Notes: generated from the sequence alone by a model not told the origin. Counted from the stretch's first letter, positions 11,214 to 22,806 are shown. The stretch: DNA of 64,000 bases from Holothuria scabra (GCA_037179385.1 CM074187.1:8557450-8621449); one strand, 5' to 3'. Numbers and translations: made by a program.

Positions 11214-11962
11214 AGTGCTTAAATATTTGCCATCCAGGTTCCTGTTGATGTTTCACATTTCTCTGCAAATTTTAGGTAGAGTTTGGGTTAGTTATCAACG
11301 TAAGTTATCGTAAGGGCTGGCTGTTGGGGAGTCTGAATGCATGATTAATTTATCGCAGATTTTTTCTTTTAAATTTCTTCGGGGACATTTAGCTAAATAA
11401 TATAATTTCGATAAAATAAATTAACAAGTCATCGATTAGGTCTAGGATTTGGCCCGCAAGCTACAGCCTAACGCATCAGCAAGGGGAGGTTTGCCGGAAG
11501 GATGTCCAGAGTAGAAGTTCCACCTAACACTATTCTCTTCAAATGGCGTTCACCATTAATTGCTGCCATTGATTGATACAACAAAATGGACTTGATTTTA
11601 AGCCTCTCATTTCTAGTCAAAGGTTTATATTCGCTTGAGGATCACGAACTGGCAAACTTTAGAACATCGAAATCGAAATTTCCGTAATGTGACCAACCAA
11701 ATTTTGAGATAAAACTGCTGTCATATTAAATGTGTTGACCCCAAATGCAGGTAGCAAACCCCATTAATTATTAATGCGCTTGTTTGTTCTCTTTCGGAAA
11801 ATGAATTCTGTATGAGAAATTGGGGCAAACTTTTACATGATGAAATGAGATTACTTCGTTATTATGTAAACTGGTATAAAATATGCTAGGCCTAGATAGG
11901 GTATTAATAGTACAACAAGGGGTCAATTGGGGTCATAAAGCCGTCGGCCGTATACCAAGCTT

Positions 11963-12098
11963 CAGACGCGTAGCCAGGATTGTGTCATGGGAGGGGGGGG
12001 TTGGTGTCATAGGGGGTTTGGGACACGATATGATGGGAGAACCGCTATTTTAGGTGTTTTAACACCCCCCCCCCCCTTTCCCTGTGGCTACGCCACTG
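11963..12098. mobile_element. Short hAT-like MITE, 136 bp
   Basis: It starts CAGACGCGTAGCCAGGAT and ends GTGGCTACGCCACTG. Flanking 8-mers are CCAAGCTT (11,955-11,962) and CCAAGTTT (12,099-12,106), 7 of 8 identical. A G-tract and a C-tract lie just inside the termini. The core ACCGCTATTTTAGGTG is shared with 12,529-12,697, so the two are one family. Confidence 0.8.
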
Positions 12099-12106
12099 CC
12101 AAGTTT

Positions 12107-12520
12107 TGAATGAGTAATCAGGTTTTTGTGAAGATAACTTGAAGGTGAACAATAGTTTCAACTCACCCAGTTTAAAATCTTCATGGTCATGGACATTGCA
12201 GATCAATTCATTTATGATACCCACATTTCATAATAACAAAATAAATTAAGCTCAAATGATTTTATATACAGTACACATGATAGACACTAGACACTCTGTT
12301 GATCGAGACTAGTGACCAGAAAGGGAAAAAACATACTACAAATTATTACATTACAAAGACAGTTGAGAACCTTAACTGCTTAAGTAGGCATAGGGATTAC
12401 AAGAGAAATAGGAGCGAACATTTCAAAGGGTACAGGGTGTGAAGACGTTTGAGTATGGAGGAACAGGACATACCATAAACTTCAATATAATAAAAGAGCG
12501 TAGAATAATAAATCTTTAAC
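12107..12520. other. Unassigned sequence between two MITEs
   Basis: Nothing recognisable: no ORF of note, no inverted repeat and no RNA-like fold. Confidence 0.4.
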
Positions 12521-12528
12521 GCCGTATC

Positions 12529-12697
12529 CAGTAGCGTAGTCAGCCTTGTGTCATGGGGGGGGGGGGGGGCACGAAATGAGGGAAAAGTCTTAGGATAGAA
12601 AGAAAAAACCGCTATTTTAGGTGCATTTTGGATTGCAAGGTTGAGTCATTGGGGGGGGGGGGGTTAATCCTCAAACCACCCGCTGGCTACCCCACTG
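12529..12697. mobile_element. Short hAT-like MITE, 169 bp
   Basis: It starts CAGTAGCGTAGTCAGCC and ends GGCTACCCCACTG. An exact 8-bp TSD, GCCGTATC, lies at 12,521-12,528 and 12,698-12,705. Long G-tracts flank the core ACCGCTATTTTAGGTG, shared with the MITE at 11,963. The perfect TSD implies a fairly recent insertion. Confidence 0.9.
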
Positions 12698-12705
12698 GCC
12701 GTATC

Positions 12706-13542
12706 GACTGGTGGGATGTCTCTTATGTGGTAAAAATACCAATGCACTTAAGAAGGGTGTTGCGTAGCTCATTCACATGCTGCTTTCCAGTTGAATTTTC
12801 GTCGATGATCAATCATATACTTTGTGTAAGGTAACTTTGATTTGGATACCGTTAAAGCAAAAAAGTTTCAGAACATACATGATAAGTTTACTTACTTGCA
12901 TGAAAAATGGTGTAAAATTAAGAGGGCAATGAATAGCCAACTTGACAGCTATCTCAAGAGGTGTAGCTAGCTTGTACTTGGTGAAAACATTGACAAAAAT
13001 ACTACTTAACCAATTCCCTTTGGAACGTTGTGTGTAAGTTAATGACAGGATCATTGGGGTGCGCCACCAACAGAACACATTACACTCATAGGAAAGGTTA
13101 AAAAAGACCGTTTTAAAATATTTCTTTACCCTAACCGTTGACTTTGTGAGCTATAGGACGCTGGCTTTGTGAGCTACAGGACAGTTTGTATAGCAACTGA
13201 GGTGTTGGTGCCTCACCCATTATCATATGCCATTGACTTGACACTAAATCAAATTTAACGTCTTCAAGATACTTAGAGAAGTTTTCTACCTAGAAAAGCC
13301 AACCTTCTTGTTAAAAATCACATTATTGTTCCCCATGACAGTTTGCAATTGCTATATCGTGAACATTGAAAAGTTTTGAGCTCAAAAGTTTTAAATAATA
13401 GGTACGTATTTCCAGGTGCGCTCCTCAAAAACGGGCGGAGCAACAGAACCAAGAAATGACACTAAATTGGTCACATTAAGCCAAAGCCATATGAAAAATA
13501 GATCATATTTTATGGGCAATACATTCAGGAACAACATTCCAT
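12706..13542. other. Unassigned sequence
   Basis: No gene or repeat recognised. A short direct repetition, CTTTGTGAGCTA then an 11-base gap and the same block, lies near 13,142-13,176. Confidence 0.4.
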
Positions 13543-13546
13543 TTAA

Positions 13547-13842
13547 ATGCCCAATTTTCTCATCCCAAACAGTACCAATTCTCCCAACCTTCTTAATTAA
13601 GCCCCTCCCATAATTGTCTAAAATTCACCCTCATCCAGACGCAAGATCATTTTATTGCTTCAGTGTGAATGTAGAAAGCTCTGTGTGTATAATCAAAACA
13701 CTATCAGAACAATTCCTACTGTGTAATATAAGTTTTGGTACTCTGCATTGTTTGAATTAGCAGTCAATCAAAAAGCTGAGCTAATTGAGAGTTTCTGTTA
13801 CCCTATACTAGAAGTGTAGTTTGGGGTGAGAAGATACTCCCT
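13547..13842 (+). mobile_element. TTAA-type miniature element, family A
   Basis: TTAA at 13,543-13,546 precedes a left end, CCAATTTTCTCATCCCAAAC, that matches the family pattern seen at 46,210. The right block GTAGTTTGGGGTGAGA is conserved, but the last bases are decayed, and a TTAA follows at 13,849. Internal blocks match copies at 54, 31,873 and 46,210. No coding sequence. Confidence 0.65.
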
Positions 13843-15280
13843 ATAAATTTAAAAGGGACTTCCTTTGTCTTTCAATATTTATCTTGGAAACAATGTTTAA
13901 AGTAGTGGTTCACTGACCATTAAAGTTGGTGGCAGGAGATCTTTATGCAAAAGAGACTAAAATATTACTCAATCATGCTAAATGCATCCAGCCAATCAAG
14001 AAGTTTCGAAGTTGAAAGGAAAAACTCCAGCCAACTAAATCTATGGAATCGTGGGAACAGGGAGTATAAACAGTACCGTAGAAATTTACATCAGCGCTAT
14101 TGATGATTTCCGGTTCCCATGATTGTTAAGGTGCATTTATCAATGATTTAAGTGTGCTCTTTACTTTCTATGTGCTTCTAAGTACTTTTCTACCAAAATG
14201 CATCACAAATTAAGCTTTATTTTTTTCTATGGTGTCGTATAAGTTAACACTCTCGGCCGGCAGATGCTAGTGGGACGCTATCGAAAAACGACGTGTAAAA
14301 CGCCCAGGTAAACTTGGTCAAGTCAACTTGCTCAACTAAGAAACTGTTTTTCTCTTTCAAAGAAGGGTAAAATTAAACAAGGAAAGATTCTAAGATCTAC
14401 TATTAACAGGCTTAATCCATAGTAGCGTCAAATATGACACATTCTGAAGGTTCTAAGTTGAACGTACGTTTCACGATCTACAAATACATTCTTTCTAACA
14501 ATTTAAGAGCGTGACATCTGACAATCGTGCTCTAAAGTGGTGTTTTCAACAGTTCAAGCTTTCAAAATGGATAATTTGGAATATTCATTTCATGGCAAAC
14601 TTGCTTTTTACTTGACACAAGAAATGCTTGGGAAGAGCAGGTGAATTTGGTTTCAATAAAACTTCTATTTCATAGGCTCCTACTTTTATAGTGAAGAATT
14701 TTGGAGCGTACAGTATAGAACCGATTCCATCTTAAAATGGGAAACCATTCATAAAATGAAAAATGATCAATTGCAACCGAAAATAGATAAACTGTAAAAA
14801 ATTTCTGTAAATTTACAGACTTTTTTTAACTTAAACTTTTTGTATTTTACTTTAAATAGAGATTTTCTGTATCTTTACAGACACTTTGTATTGCTACAAT
14901 AAAAAAAGGTTGTTTAACATGTATTTTCTGTTTATTTGAAAAACCATTTCTGTCTGCTTTTTTAACCAAATTTTACTGCTTTGTAAAACTTTTTCTGTAA
15001 ATTTACAGAAATTTTGTATTTTTCTGATTTCACATAAATATACTGTCATTTAACGAACATTCATTTTGTTTTTAAGCTGAAAAAGAAACAAAAATAAGCC
15101 CAAACAAACAAATAAGAAATAGCCAGAAAATTTTCAATATATAACATGCATCGTTTCTGCGAAGTTTCAGTATAAAAAAAAAACATTTTTGGCAAATTTA
15201 TGGCCCTATTTGAAAATTAACTTTTTTTTTTTTTTTTCCTCCAAAACTTTATTGAACTTCCATTCCAATTTTTTGTTGAC

Positions 15281-15448
15281 AGTATAATACATTATTTACA
15301 ATTACGTTTGCTGGCATTTCTTTTTAACATTCTTACATACAAGTGGTACCAAGGTCTTATTATAAGTATAATACATTATTTACAATTATGTTTGCTGGCA
15401 TTTCTTTTTAACATTCTTACAAACAAGTGGTACCAAGGTCTTGTTATA
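15281..15448 (-). repeat. 84-bp tandem duplication in the LINE 3' UTR
   Basis: Two head-to-tail units of 84 bp start at 15,281 and 15,365. Both contain GTATAATACATTATTTACAA and GTGGTACCAAGGTCTT, with only a few differences. The duplication lies about 30 bp from the poly(A). It may be a property of the LINE family or of this copy only. Confidence 0.9.
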
Positions 15449-15927
15449 TAAACATAATAAATACAACACTTCATAATCAACACATATTCACTTGTATATC
15501 CTACATAGTTTAACTATCTAGGTATGTAAACAGTTTGAATTATAATTCAAATACGTGATATCATTACAAATATGCATCATTTACTATTTTGACGTTTTTT
15601 ACACCATGCTGTAAGTAATTGTACATGATATTATTGTTTCTGAATCCATTAGTTTTTACTCATCATACCTTTGAACCTGTAGTGATTAATTCCTTACAAT
15701 TTCAAATTTGTAATGGAGTCACTAGTAAACAAGCTAAAGTCAAATAGATCAAAACAATATATTGTAATATATATTGTCAGGCTACCTTAACATTCGGGCG
15801 TATTAAATGGCAGACCAATACTCCTGCACTACATTTAACAAAATAAACATTAATTTTCGAAGTGGTTAAAAAACACACATTACAACCTAGGTTCAGGCTG
15901 CTATACACATATAACTACTGAGTCGAG

Positions 15928-16857
15928 TCATATGATGAATGAATCCTTCAGGGCATTAAAATTAGCAACATTGTTATATCTAGAACGTGAGTGTAAGTAG
16001 TTGTACTCCTCAACTTGAATGGCAAATTTAAATTTATAATAAAACTCGTTTACATTTGGCAAAGTCTGATGATTTTTTTTTGTAAATATGTAGTACTTTA
16101 AATGGATAATCAAAAAATTATAAGGATGACGCTTGCTATTACTGAACCCAAAAAAGATGTCGTCTTTTGAGAAGACGAATTGCTTGTTCAGGAGTTTTAA
16201 TTCTACATTAATGATAAACTGGGAAACATAACTGCAACCCCAAAACAGGTGGTCGAGAGTTTCTTCCTCCTGCTTACAAAAAGTGCATAAATTGGTTTCA
16301 ATCTTACCCATAAGAAAGAGAAGTCTATTTGTTGGTACGATTCTGTGGAGAAACTTGAATTGGAAATAGGCAAGTTTTGTTTCACGAACGGAATTCCATG
16401 GCATGCTCCAGATATTTTTCCAATTATGTAATTCAAAATTGACCAGATCTTTTTTCCATTTTTTCATTGAGGTTGCTTCAGTAGCTATAGTTTTCAAGAA
16501 AGTATTATAGACAAATTGGGATAGAGAAGATGCATTAAGGGCCCGTTGAACCCACTCTGTCGTACTATTTGGAGATTCCGTCGGGCCACACCCTGCCTCT
16601 CTCCAGTAATACGGGATGCTATTAATCATCCCCCAATACAAAGTAAACGGGAAATTTTCTAAATTAAATTTCTGCTTAAATGAATGCAGTGAAAGTGGAT
16701 TTCCTATGTGGTCGAAGAGGTCTGACACATACTTAATACCTTTCTTATGTAGAAATTCATGGTAAAATATCTTATCGTTAATACGTATGTGATGATTGTT
16801 CCACATAATTTGATTCCCGAAACTGTCCGTGGGTGTATGATAAGAACCTCTACCCAT
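15928..16857 (-). pseudogene. LINE ORF2 C-terminal part, shifted frame (zf-RVT region)
   Basis: This 309-codon frame continues the reverse transcriptase ORF after a frameshift located at about 16,810-16,850. It contains FGNQIMWNNHHIRI soon after the shift, as seen at the matching place in L1/Tx1 proteins, and then a zinc-binding motif, CTFCKQEEETLDHLFWGC, of the zf-RVT type (Cys-X2-Cys, then His and Cys). The C-terminus is rich in Tyr, Phe and Lys. The apparent Met start is only the first ATG in this frame, not a real start. About 690 bp of 3' UTR follow to the poly(A). Confidence 0.85.
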
Positions 16858-18879
16858 GCACTGACAACCTCCTTTACAAAAGCATTAGGAATACCATTGA
16901 GATCAATTGCTCTACAGTTACAATGGATAATTAGTTCTTTACCAAAGCTGTGTAAATTCTTGTCAAAAAATAGCTTCCACATCCCACCAGACTCATCAAC
17001 GTACCTACGAATCCATGTACACTTCAAACTACTCACAAAACTCTTTATATCCTTAACTTTTAAGCCCCCATCCTCAAAGGTGTTAAATAAAGTTGTTCGC
17101 TTTACCTTGTCCGGGTTACCCGACCATATGAAGTCAGCAATAACCGATTCCAGCTCTTTCATAAAAGTTTGGGGTGGATTTGGTAAAACAAGGAAAAGGT
17201 ACACTAATTGGGACAGAGCAAGAGACTTCACAATAGTATTACGTCCTACGGGGGATAAGTCCCTTGAGGACCAGACACGAAGGCAGTTTTTCAGACGTGA
17301 AAGCTTGGGTATAAAATTTAGGCGAAAAAGATCGTCCCCATTATTAGAAAATGTTATTCCCAACATTGTTACAGGACCGGAGGTCACATTAAAAATGCAA
17401 TCATCAAGAAAGGCAGGCTGGTGATTAACAAAAGGTCCAAGAGCAAACAGCTTACATTTTTCTGGATTAATTGTGAGCCCTGAGGCTTGTTTAAAGACTT
17501 CTAAAATTCTTATAGCTTCATTAATCGACTCTTTACTCCCGTCAAGAATAAAGGTAGTATCATCGGCGTACTGCAAAAGCTTAGTTTCAATATCACCAAC
17601 TGTAATACCTTTTAAAATCCTACTTTTATTTGTGTAGAGGTTGAGAATCTCCACACAAAGAATAAACAAATATGGACTAAGGGGACAGCCCTGATGTACC
17701 CCTCTCTGGATACGAAAAAACCCGGTTGAGAAGCCGTTATTACATACACAAGCAGAGGAGTTTCTATAAAAAGTACTAACCCAGCTTTTGAAGCTATTAC
17801 CAAACTTAAAAAAGTCAAGTGTTTTACCAATAAAGTTCCACTCCAATTTATCAAAAGCTTTTTCGAAGTCAATAAGCAGCAAAAAGCCTGGAATTTTGTT
17901 CGAGGAAGCATAATCGATCAAATCTAAAATGTAACGGACATTTTCCCCGATAAATCTTCCGTGAAGAAAACCAGTTTGGTTGGGACCAATCAACAAAGGA
18001 ATAACATTCTTTAATCTGGCAGCAATGGCCTTGGTGGCAATTTTATAATCTGTATTCAGGAGTGTGATAGGACGATAATTTTTCAAATAGGTATCATCTT
18101 TGCCTGGTTTCATAATGAGGGTAATGATACCTCTAGACTGCTCAGGAGACAGATTATTATTGTGATATGCATAATTTAAAGCGTCGACTACTACATTGCC
18201 AATCAAATGCCAGAATTTCTTATAGAAATTGACCGAAAGGCCATCGCTGCCAGGACTCTTATCATTTTTTAAAGACATTAATGCATTTGTACACTCATCA
18301 AGCGTAAGAATACCATCGCATCTCATGGAGTCATCTCGACTTAAGCATGGGGTATTGAGTAAATCATTGAAACCTTCCTTACCAAAGCAAGTGTCGGATG
18401 TATACAGCTTTTCATAAAAAGACTTAATTTCTTTTAGAATAGCCTTATTGTCGTTACAAACATTACCATTACTACTTCTCAGTTTAAAAATGGTGTTATT
18501 GGATTTATTGCGTTTTTCAAGATTTAAAAAATAGCTTGTATTCTTTTCACCCTGTTCAACCCAGCGGGCCTTGGACCGAATAATTGTTCCTTGTAACTTT
18601 TGGTCATAATGTAACAGTAACTCATTACGAGTTTCACTTAACAGAAGCTTAGTTGCAGGTGAGTCGTGGTGAAAAAGATCGGCTTCTAGTTTTGAAATCT
18701 TTTCGATAAGTTGGTTTTCCCTATAGCGTCTTTCCTTTGCCTTGGTCTTTGCATAGCTCATACTGACTTTACGAATATCAAATTTTAACCTTTCCCACAA
18801 TCTCTGCGGATTATTATCAAAGTCGTTCTGTAAAATATCAACAATGGTAAAAGTAATACAATCAACGAAATCATTATCG
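16815..18879 (-). pseudogene. LINE ORF2 fragment: linker and reverse transcriptase
   Basis: The frame is open from the truncation point at 18,879; the longest frame from a TTG at 18,800 runs 698 codons to 16,704, the last part in the wrong frame. Counting from 18,800, residues 1-130 are a charged coiled-coil-like linker with the NPQRLWERLK start typical of L1/Tx1 ORF2. The reverse transcriptase covers about 165-440: KSPGSDGL (181-188), NYRPITLLN (241-249), LIDFEKAFD with the catalytic Asp311, GVHQGCPLSP (367-376) and YADD with Asp413 and Asp414. All three catalytic aspartates are present. A thumb-like region follows to about residue 660. The apurinic endonuclease domain that should precede it is absent. 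Catalytic residues look intact, but the missing 5' part and the downstream frameshift mean no functional product. Confidence 0.9.
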
Positions 18880-20799
18880 TATTTGAAAATTAACTTACAT
18901 TTATTATAAAAGCATACTTAGTTATTACGTTCTTAGTTATAAATATCATACAACTGGTGTTTTGCCACACATTTTTAAGTAAAAAGAAATTGTAAGGCCC
19001 TAATTTCAGAGCACTGACAATTGGTATACTGATGTCAACTCATCGCCACAGGCGCTCATGCACTTGATCGGAGCAAATTAAAAACGTTTCACAAATTTAC
19101 TTGAAAGAGTCTGTAAATTTACCACTTTATGACGTAAATCTCATTTTGCATAAATAGGTGGAGCTTATTTTGTAGGCATTTTCCTAACAAAAGGATTGCT
19201 GTTGCTTTGAATAATATCTTCTTTGGCGTTTTTTAATCAGGAAGTGATAAACTTATTGTTTACCTTGTCTGGAAATGTTTGCAACCAATGTATTTGCATT
19301 CTTTGTCATATTTATTTTAAAAACAATTATTATATTGTACAAAAAAATGTGACTTTCCAATTACAAAGTTCCTAGAGATAGCAGTTTACTTGACAGCAAT
19401 ATGACAACAAAGCATCCTCAATATGTTTTGATTGAAAACAATTTCGTAACGACACATTACGTTGATAAGCAAATACCTGATCTACGTAATGGTGAAGTGT
19501 ATGTTACGTAATAACATATGAAAGGTAAAAAAGCGATATAATACTAAATATTAAAACGTCGGGAATGAAAACAGTAGGCTGTAAATTCACATAAAATTAA
19601 GGTAAACAAAACAGAACAATTCTGTAATTCGATTTACAGTAGACTTTTGTAAACTAATTTACATGCAAAAACTGTAAAGAAAAAACAAACCCTTAATGTT
19701 TTTTCATGATTACAGTCTGGCTGTAAAAAAAAAACATTATTTGGTTGGAAAAAAATTTGCCATAAAAATTATGTAAATTTACAGAGAAATTTTTTAACAG
19801 TGTAGGTTAGGGCTGGGACCTTGTCCACTTGATCATGTGGGCTACATAAAATATCGTCTAGGGAACTGATTTGAAAATTGTACCGGCAGTACTAGGATAT
19901 GTTTCCAAACGAAGACTAAATTAGTAAAGGAAAAGTATCGAGCAAAGAAGTTAAAAAAGCTAAAACCAGTAAGATCAAATGAAATATACAAAGGATAAAA
20001 TAGAATTCGAGACAGCAATATCCTTAATAACGCAAATGGGACAAACGCATTTTCAAGTCGTTGGTATAGGTTTTCAACCACGTATGGGCCAGTATTTCTT
20101 TCGGAGTCGAGCGCCACCTTTTCGTCTTTATATACTACATGCAGGGTTCGAAATTATTTGGAACGTAAATCTTTACTTTTGATAAAAAACATGTGCATGA
20201 GGTGTCGGTTTAAGTGAGGGGGGAGGGGGCTGGAGCAAACGCTTCTTATCGCCTGCATATTTAATTATTGGTGCTGTATTTTGCATTTTATTTTCTTCAA
20301 CACACCCAAACTATTTTGCTCCATAATTGAATGTTTCTCCACTCCTGTCAATGTTTTACATTTTGGAGTTAACTAAGGCTATTCTGTTGTGTCAATGCAC
20401 TTCCATGTTGTAAGGGGTGGATGTTGGGGAGAGGCTGAAAGCGTGATTTTTCTGTCAAATTTCTTCGGGAGAAATTCAGCGAGGATAATGATTGTGCAAT
20501 TCTTACGTTAATTGGTTTAGTCTAGGATTTGTACGACTAGGGGACCAAACCCCTCTACGCGGAACTGCAGCCTAAAGCATCCACAAGGGGTTTTTTGCCG
20601 GAAGGATGTACATGAGAGTAAAAGTTTTATTGCTCATTTTGAGTTATCCTTCTGAAAAAAGTGTGGATGAACGTGTCACCCACGTATTTTCTCTTGGCGC
20701 TAATCAAATTTTACCATTTGTTACCAACTTGACTTTATACACATTGCAATAGACTTGTACTTAAGTATCTAGATCTTCAGTATTGCACATCGTGCAGTT

Positions 20800-20908
20800 A
20801 CTTCTAGTAAAATATACATTTCAGGAGAAAAAATGTTGTCACCTGACTCTGTCATAAAACAGGACAGTCTACTACATTACTTCAAATTGGGGTGACCGCA
20901 TTCCGCCT
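20800..20908 (-). mobile_element. TTAA-type miniature element, family B (fragment)
   Basis: This shares AGAAAAAATGTTGTCAC and ACAGGACAGTCTACTA-like blocks with 54,069-54,322 and ends at TTAA 20,909-20,912. The other terminus is not clear. It lies inside segment B only. Confidence 0.55.
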
Positions 20909-21090
20909 TTAAGCCTCACATGTTCTTCAAATTGGGGCTCACCATTTGAAGGTTACTGGCGCATTGAAATTTTCATACCGTTACCATCGAGATTTTGATG
21001 TATTTTGACGATTGTGGTCCCACCTGTAGGTAGCAGACCCCCATCAATTTATTACTATGCTTTTTCTCCTTTGTCGTAACCCTGTAGGAG

Positions 21091-21750
21091 GAACTGACAA
21101 TGGAAACCTACACGAGATTAAGATATGAAATTTTGGTTAGGTCCTATTTTGTACTGTACATGTCAACTTTCTTTACAGAATTGAAAGACGTTGTACTGAG
21201 ATGGCGCTGTTCTTATTTTGATTAGATATAGTTTTAGGTGGAAAACAGCCGTATTAGCACGATCGTTGAAATCTCGACTCTAGCGTCCTGTCTAAAAATA
21301 ATATTTAAAGCTTCGCATCATGAAGATGTTAACTCTTCTTAAATACCCTGACTTAATAGGCAATATTTAAAAAACATCTGGACTTATTTGGAAAATAATT
21401 TTTAAAGATATGAAACTGGATGTTTTTTTTGTTAAAGTGGTTAATGCGTGCATGTCGTTGATCACGGCTCCAATTTGTTGGTACATTGCACTAATTCCAG
21501 TGTTGTAATATGCCAATTAACCACCATAGAAAGAACCGTAACGCATACCTCAACTTATTGTGAGCATTGTCATTACGATTATTTTCTTTAGTATGCTATA
21601 CACACACAAAGTAGACACGAGTATCCGACTTCGTTTGGGTACTTGTCTGAAAATGTGACTTAACCTATCTCTGAACTTTAGAGTGGTGGGTTGTGGACAT
21701 CTGTTTAGATTTAATCTCGATGATGGAGAATTAAATAGGCATACTGTCCG
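21091..21750. other. Unassigned sequence downstream of segment B
   Basis: No gene, repeat or RNA recognised. Homology to segment A stops near here. Confidence 0.4.
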
Positions 21751-21754
21751 TTAA

Positions 21755-22018
21755 AGAGAAAGGGGAAATGAAGTCACTCTAATTTGGATTAACGTAGTGT
21801 CTGTATAGTGTTTCATGATTGGCTATTGAGAGTCATGTGACACTATATTTGTGTCCATAAATTATGACATTTAGAAGAGTGACTCACAACTGGTTTACCG
21901 TGAATATGTAACGTTTGGATTCTGAAATATCGTGAAAGATAATTGAAGGTGAAATAAAAAGAAATTTATGGAATCTGAATGTTATTTCCAAATAAATTTG
22001 GGGCGACTGCGAATGCCC
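21755..22018 (+). mobile_element. TTAA-type miniature element, family B (diverged)
   Basis: TTAA flanks both sides (21,751-21,754 and 22,019-22,022). Internal blocks TTTCATGATTGGCTATTGAG and GAGTCATGTGACA match copies at 24,612 and 54,069. The right end GGGGCGACTGCGAATGCCC is roughly inverted against the left end. No ORF. Confidence 0.65.
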
Positions 22019-22022
22019 TTAA

Positions 22023-22650
22023 AGGGTTTCGTTCGATGCTAAAAATATTTAAAAATTTAACCGCTTCACATATTCAATATGTGTCTACGCATATTATTTA
22101 ATCACTGTACAGTCACATTAGGTACGCAATCGTTAGACGTAATTTTCCGACAGCCATTTCGACACTAGTAAGAGACGAGATACTTGTCCTGAAAGCCGGA
22201 CCTATCCTGCCCAATTCTGGACCTGACCCAAGCAAGATCTTAGTCAAAATGGCCCAAATTAGGTAGTGTGTGGTATTACCAAGAATGCAGTCAATAGATT
22301 AATTGCTATAGTAGACTGACAGTAACATACGCACGCCCTTCAAACAGTCAAAGCAGACCTCGTTTCAAAGCACCATATATGGATTGACATATCACGTCCT
22401 TGATTTAGAGGCAGCCGGACCGCTAGCGCTGACCAAGGAGATACGATCCCACAATACTTATTCACTGTGTGGACAATTGTGTTGTTTCTGTCGCAATTCC
22501 CAAATTTCTGGACAAAAACAGGATGGGGTTCTGCCGACCAACGGAGCGATGTTCATTTATTCTTATTAATAACCCTCAACTTCTGCATTCCATTATTGTC
22601 TGCACGTGATGTGCCCTTATTCCGACCGTTATGCGTTATCCCGAGATGAA
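22023..22650. other. Unassigned sequence
   Basis: No supported feature. The frames at 22,384-22,649 overlap in several phases and show no known domain. Confidence 0.4.
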
Positions 22651-22658
22651 TTCACAGT

Positions 22659-22806
22659 CAGTGGCGGCGTAATTGGCGAAAGATTTTGTCCTTGCCTCCC
22701 ACTTGCCCCAGGAGTCGGCATTTTGGGCCCGAAAATGTTGGCACCGGTATTTCACTTTGCCCTTAGTTTGCCCTCCCCCAATTTTGTCATTCTGGCGCTG
22801 CGAACG
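22659..22806. mobile_element. Possible short hAT-like insertion
   Basis: CAGTGGCGGCGTAATTGG starts at 22,659, and near-identical 8-mers TTCACAGT (22,651-22,658) and CTCACAGT (22,807-22,814) flank the segment. The right terminus TGGCGCTGCGAACG is only a poor inverted match, so this call is weak. Confidence 0.35.

Larger units (their letters stand above)
5220..11830 (+). repeat. Diverged tandem segmental duplication, copy A
   Basis: Blocks here match, in the same order and orientation, blocks of 14,180-21,090. Anchor pairs are 5480-5590 with 14,270-14,350; 10,220-10,300 with 14,690-14,770; 10,325-10,620 with 19,815-20,120; 11,300-11,510 with 20,410-20,620; and 11,740-11,810 with 21,015-21,085. 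Between anchors the copies differ by later insertions: in copy A, hAT-like elements at 5352 and 5855 and a SINE at 11,084. Divergence is substantial, so the duplication is old. Whether it once carried a gene is unknown. Confidence 0.65.
15224..18879 (-). mobile_element. 5'-truncated L1/Tx1-like LINE retrotransposon
   Basis: A perfect 17-bp TSD (TATTTGAAAATTAACTT) lies at 15,207-15,223 and 18,880-18,896. On the minus strand the 3' end is a poly(A) tract (T-run from 15,224) preceded by an AATAAA signal at 15,248-15,253. The insertion begins inside ORF2, with the frame open to the very first base at 18,879, so the endonuclease domain and ORF1 are missing. This is standard target-primed reverse transcription with early stop. 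A frameshift in the ORF and the truncation make it immobile. Confidence 0.92.
14790..19802. mobile_element. TA-flanked terminal-inverted-repeat element, split by a LINE
   Basis: The left end reads AACTGTAAAAAATTTCTGTA. The right end, read on the other strand, is CACTGTTAAAAAATTTCTCT, so the termini are inverted repeats that continue into GTAAATTTAC. TA lies on both sides (14,788-14,789 and 19,803-19,804). CTGTAAATTTACAG-like palindromes recur through both subterminal parts (14,805-15,010 and 19,570-19,790). Removing the LINE leaves about 1.34 kb with no ORF, so it is non-autonomous. A TA target fits Tc1/mariner-type and some other transposases; the superfamily is not certain. Confidence 0.75.
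14180..21090 (+). repeat. Diverged tandem segmental duplication, copy B
   Basis: This is collinear with 5220-11,830 (anchors given there). Copy B is split by the TA-flanked element 14,790-19,802: the homologous sequence resumes directly after it, at the GTCCACTTGATCATGTGGGC block. It lacks the copy A hAT-like elements and SINE but has the TA element, the LINE and a family B TTAA remnant. Confidence 0.65.

Noticed and set aside
16759..17424. 221-codon frame on the plus strand
   Set aside because: It lies antisense to the LINE ORF2; long antisense frames are expected opposite a biased coding sequence.
14790..19802. LTR retrotransposon
   Set aside because: The terminal sequences are inverted, not direct, repeats and the enclosed reverse transcriptase is of non-LTR type with its own TSD and poly(A).
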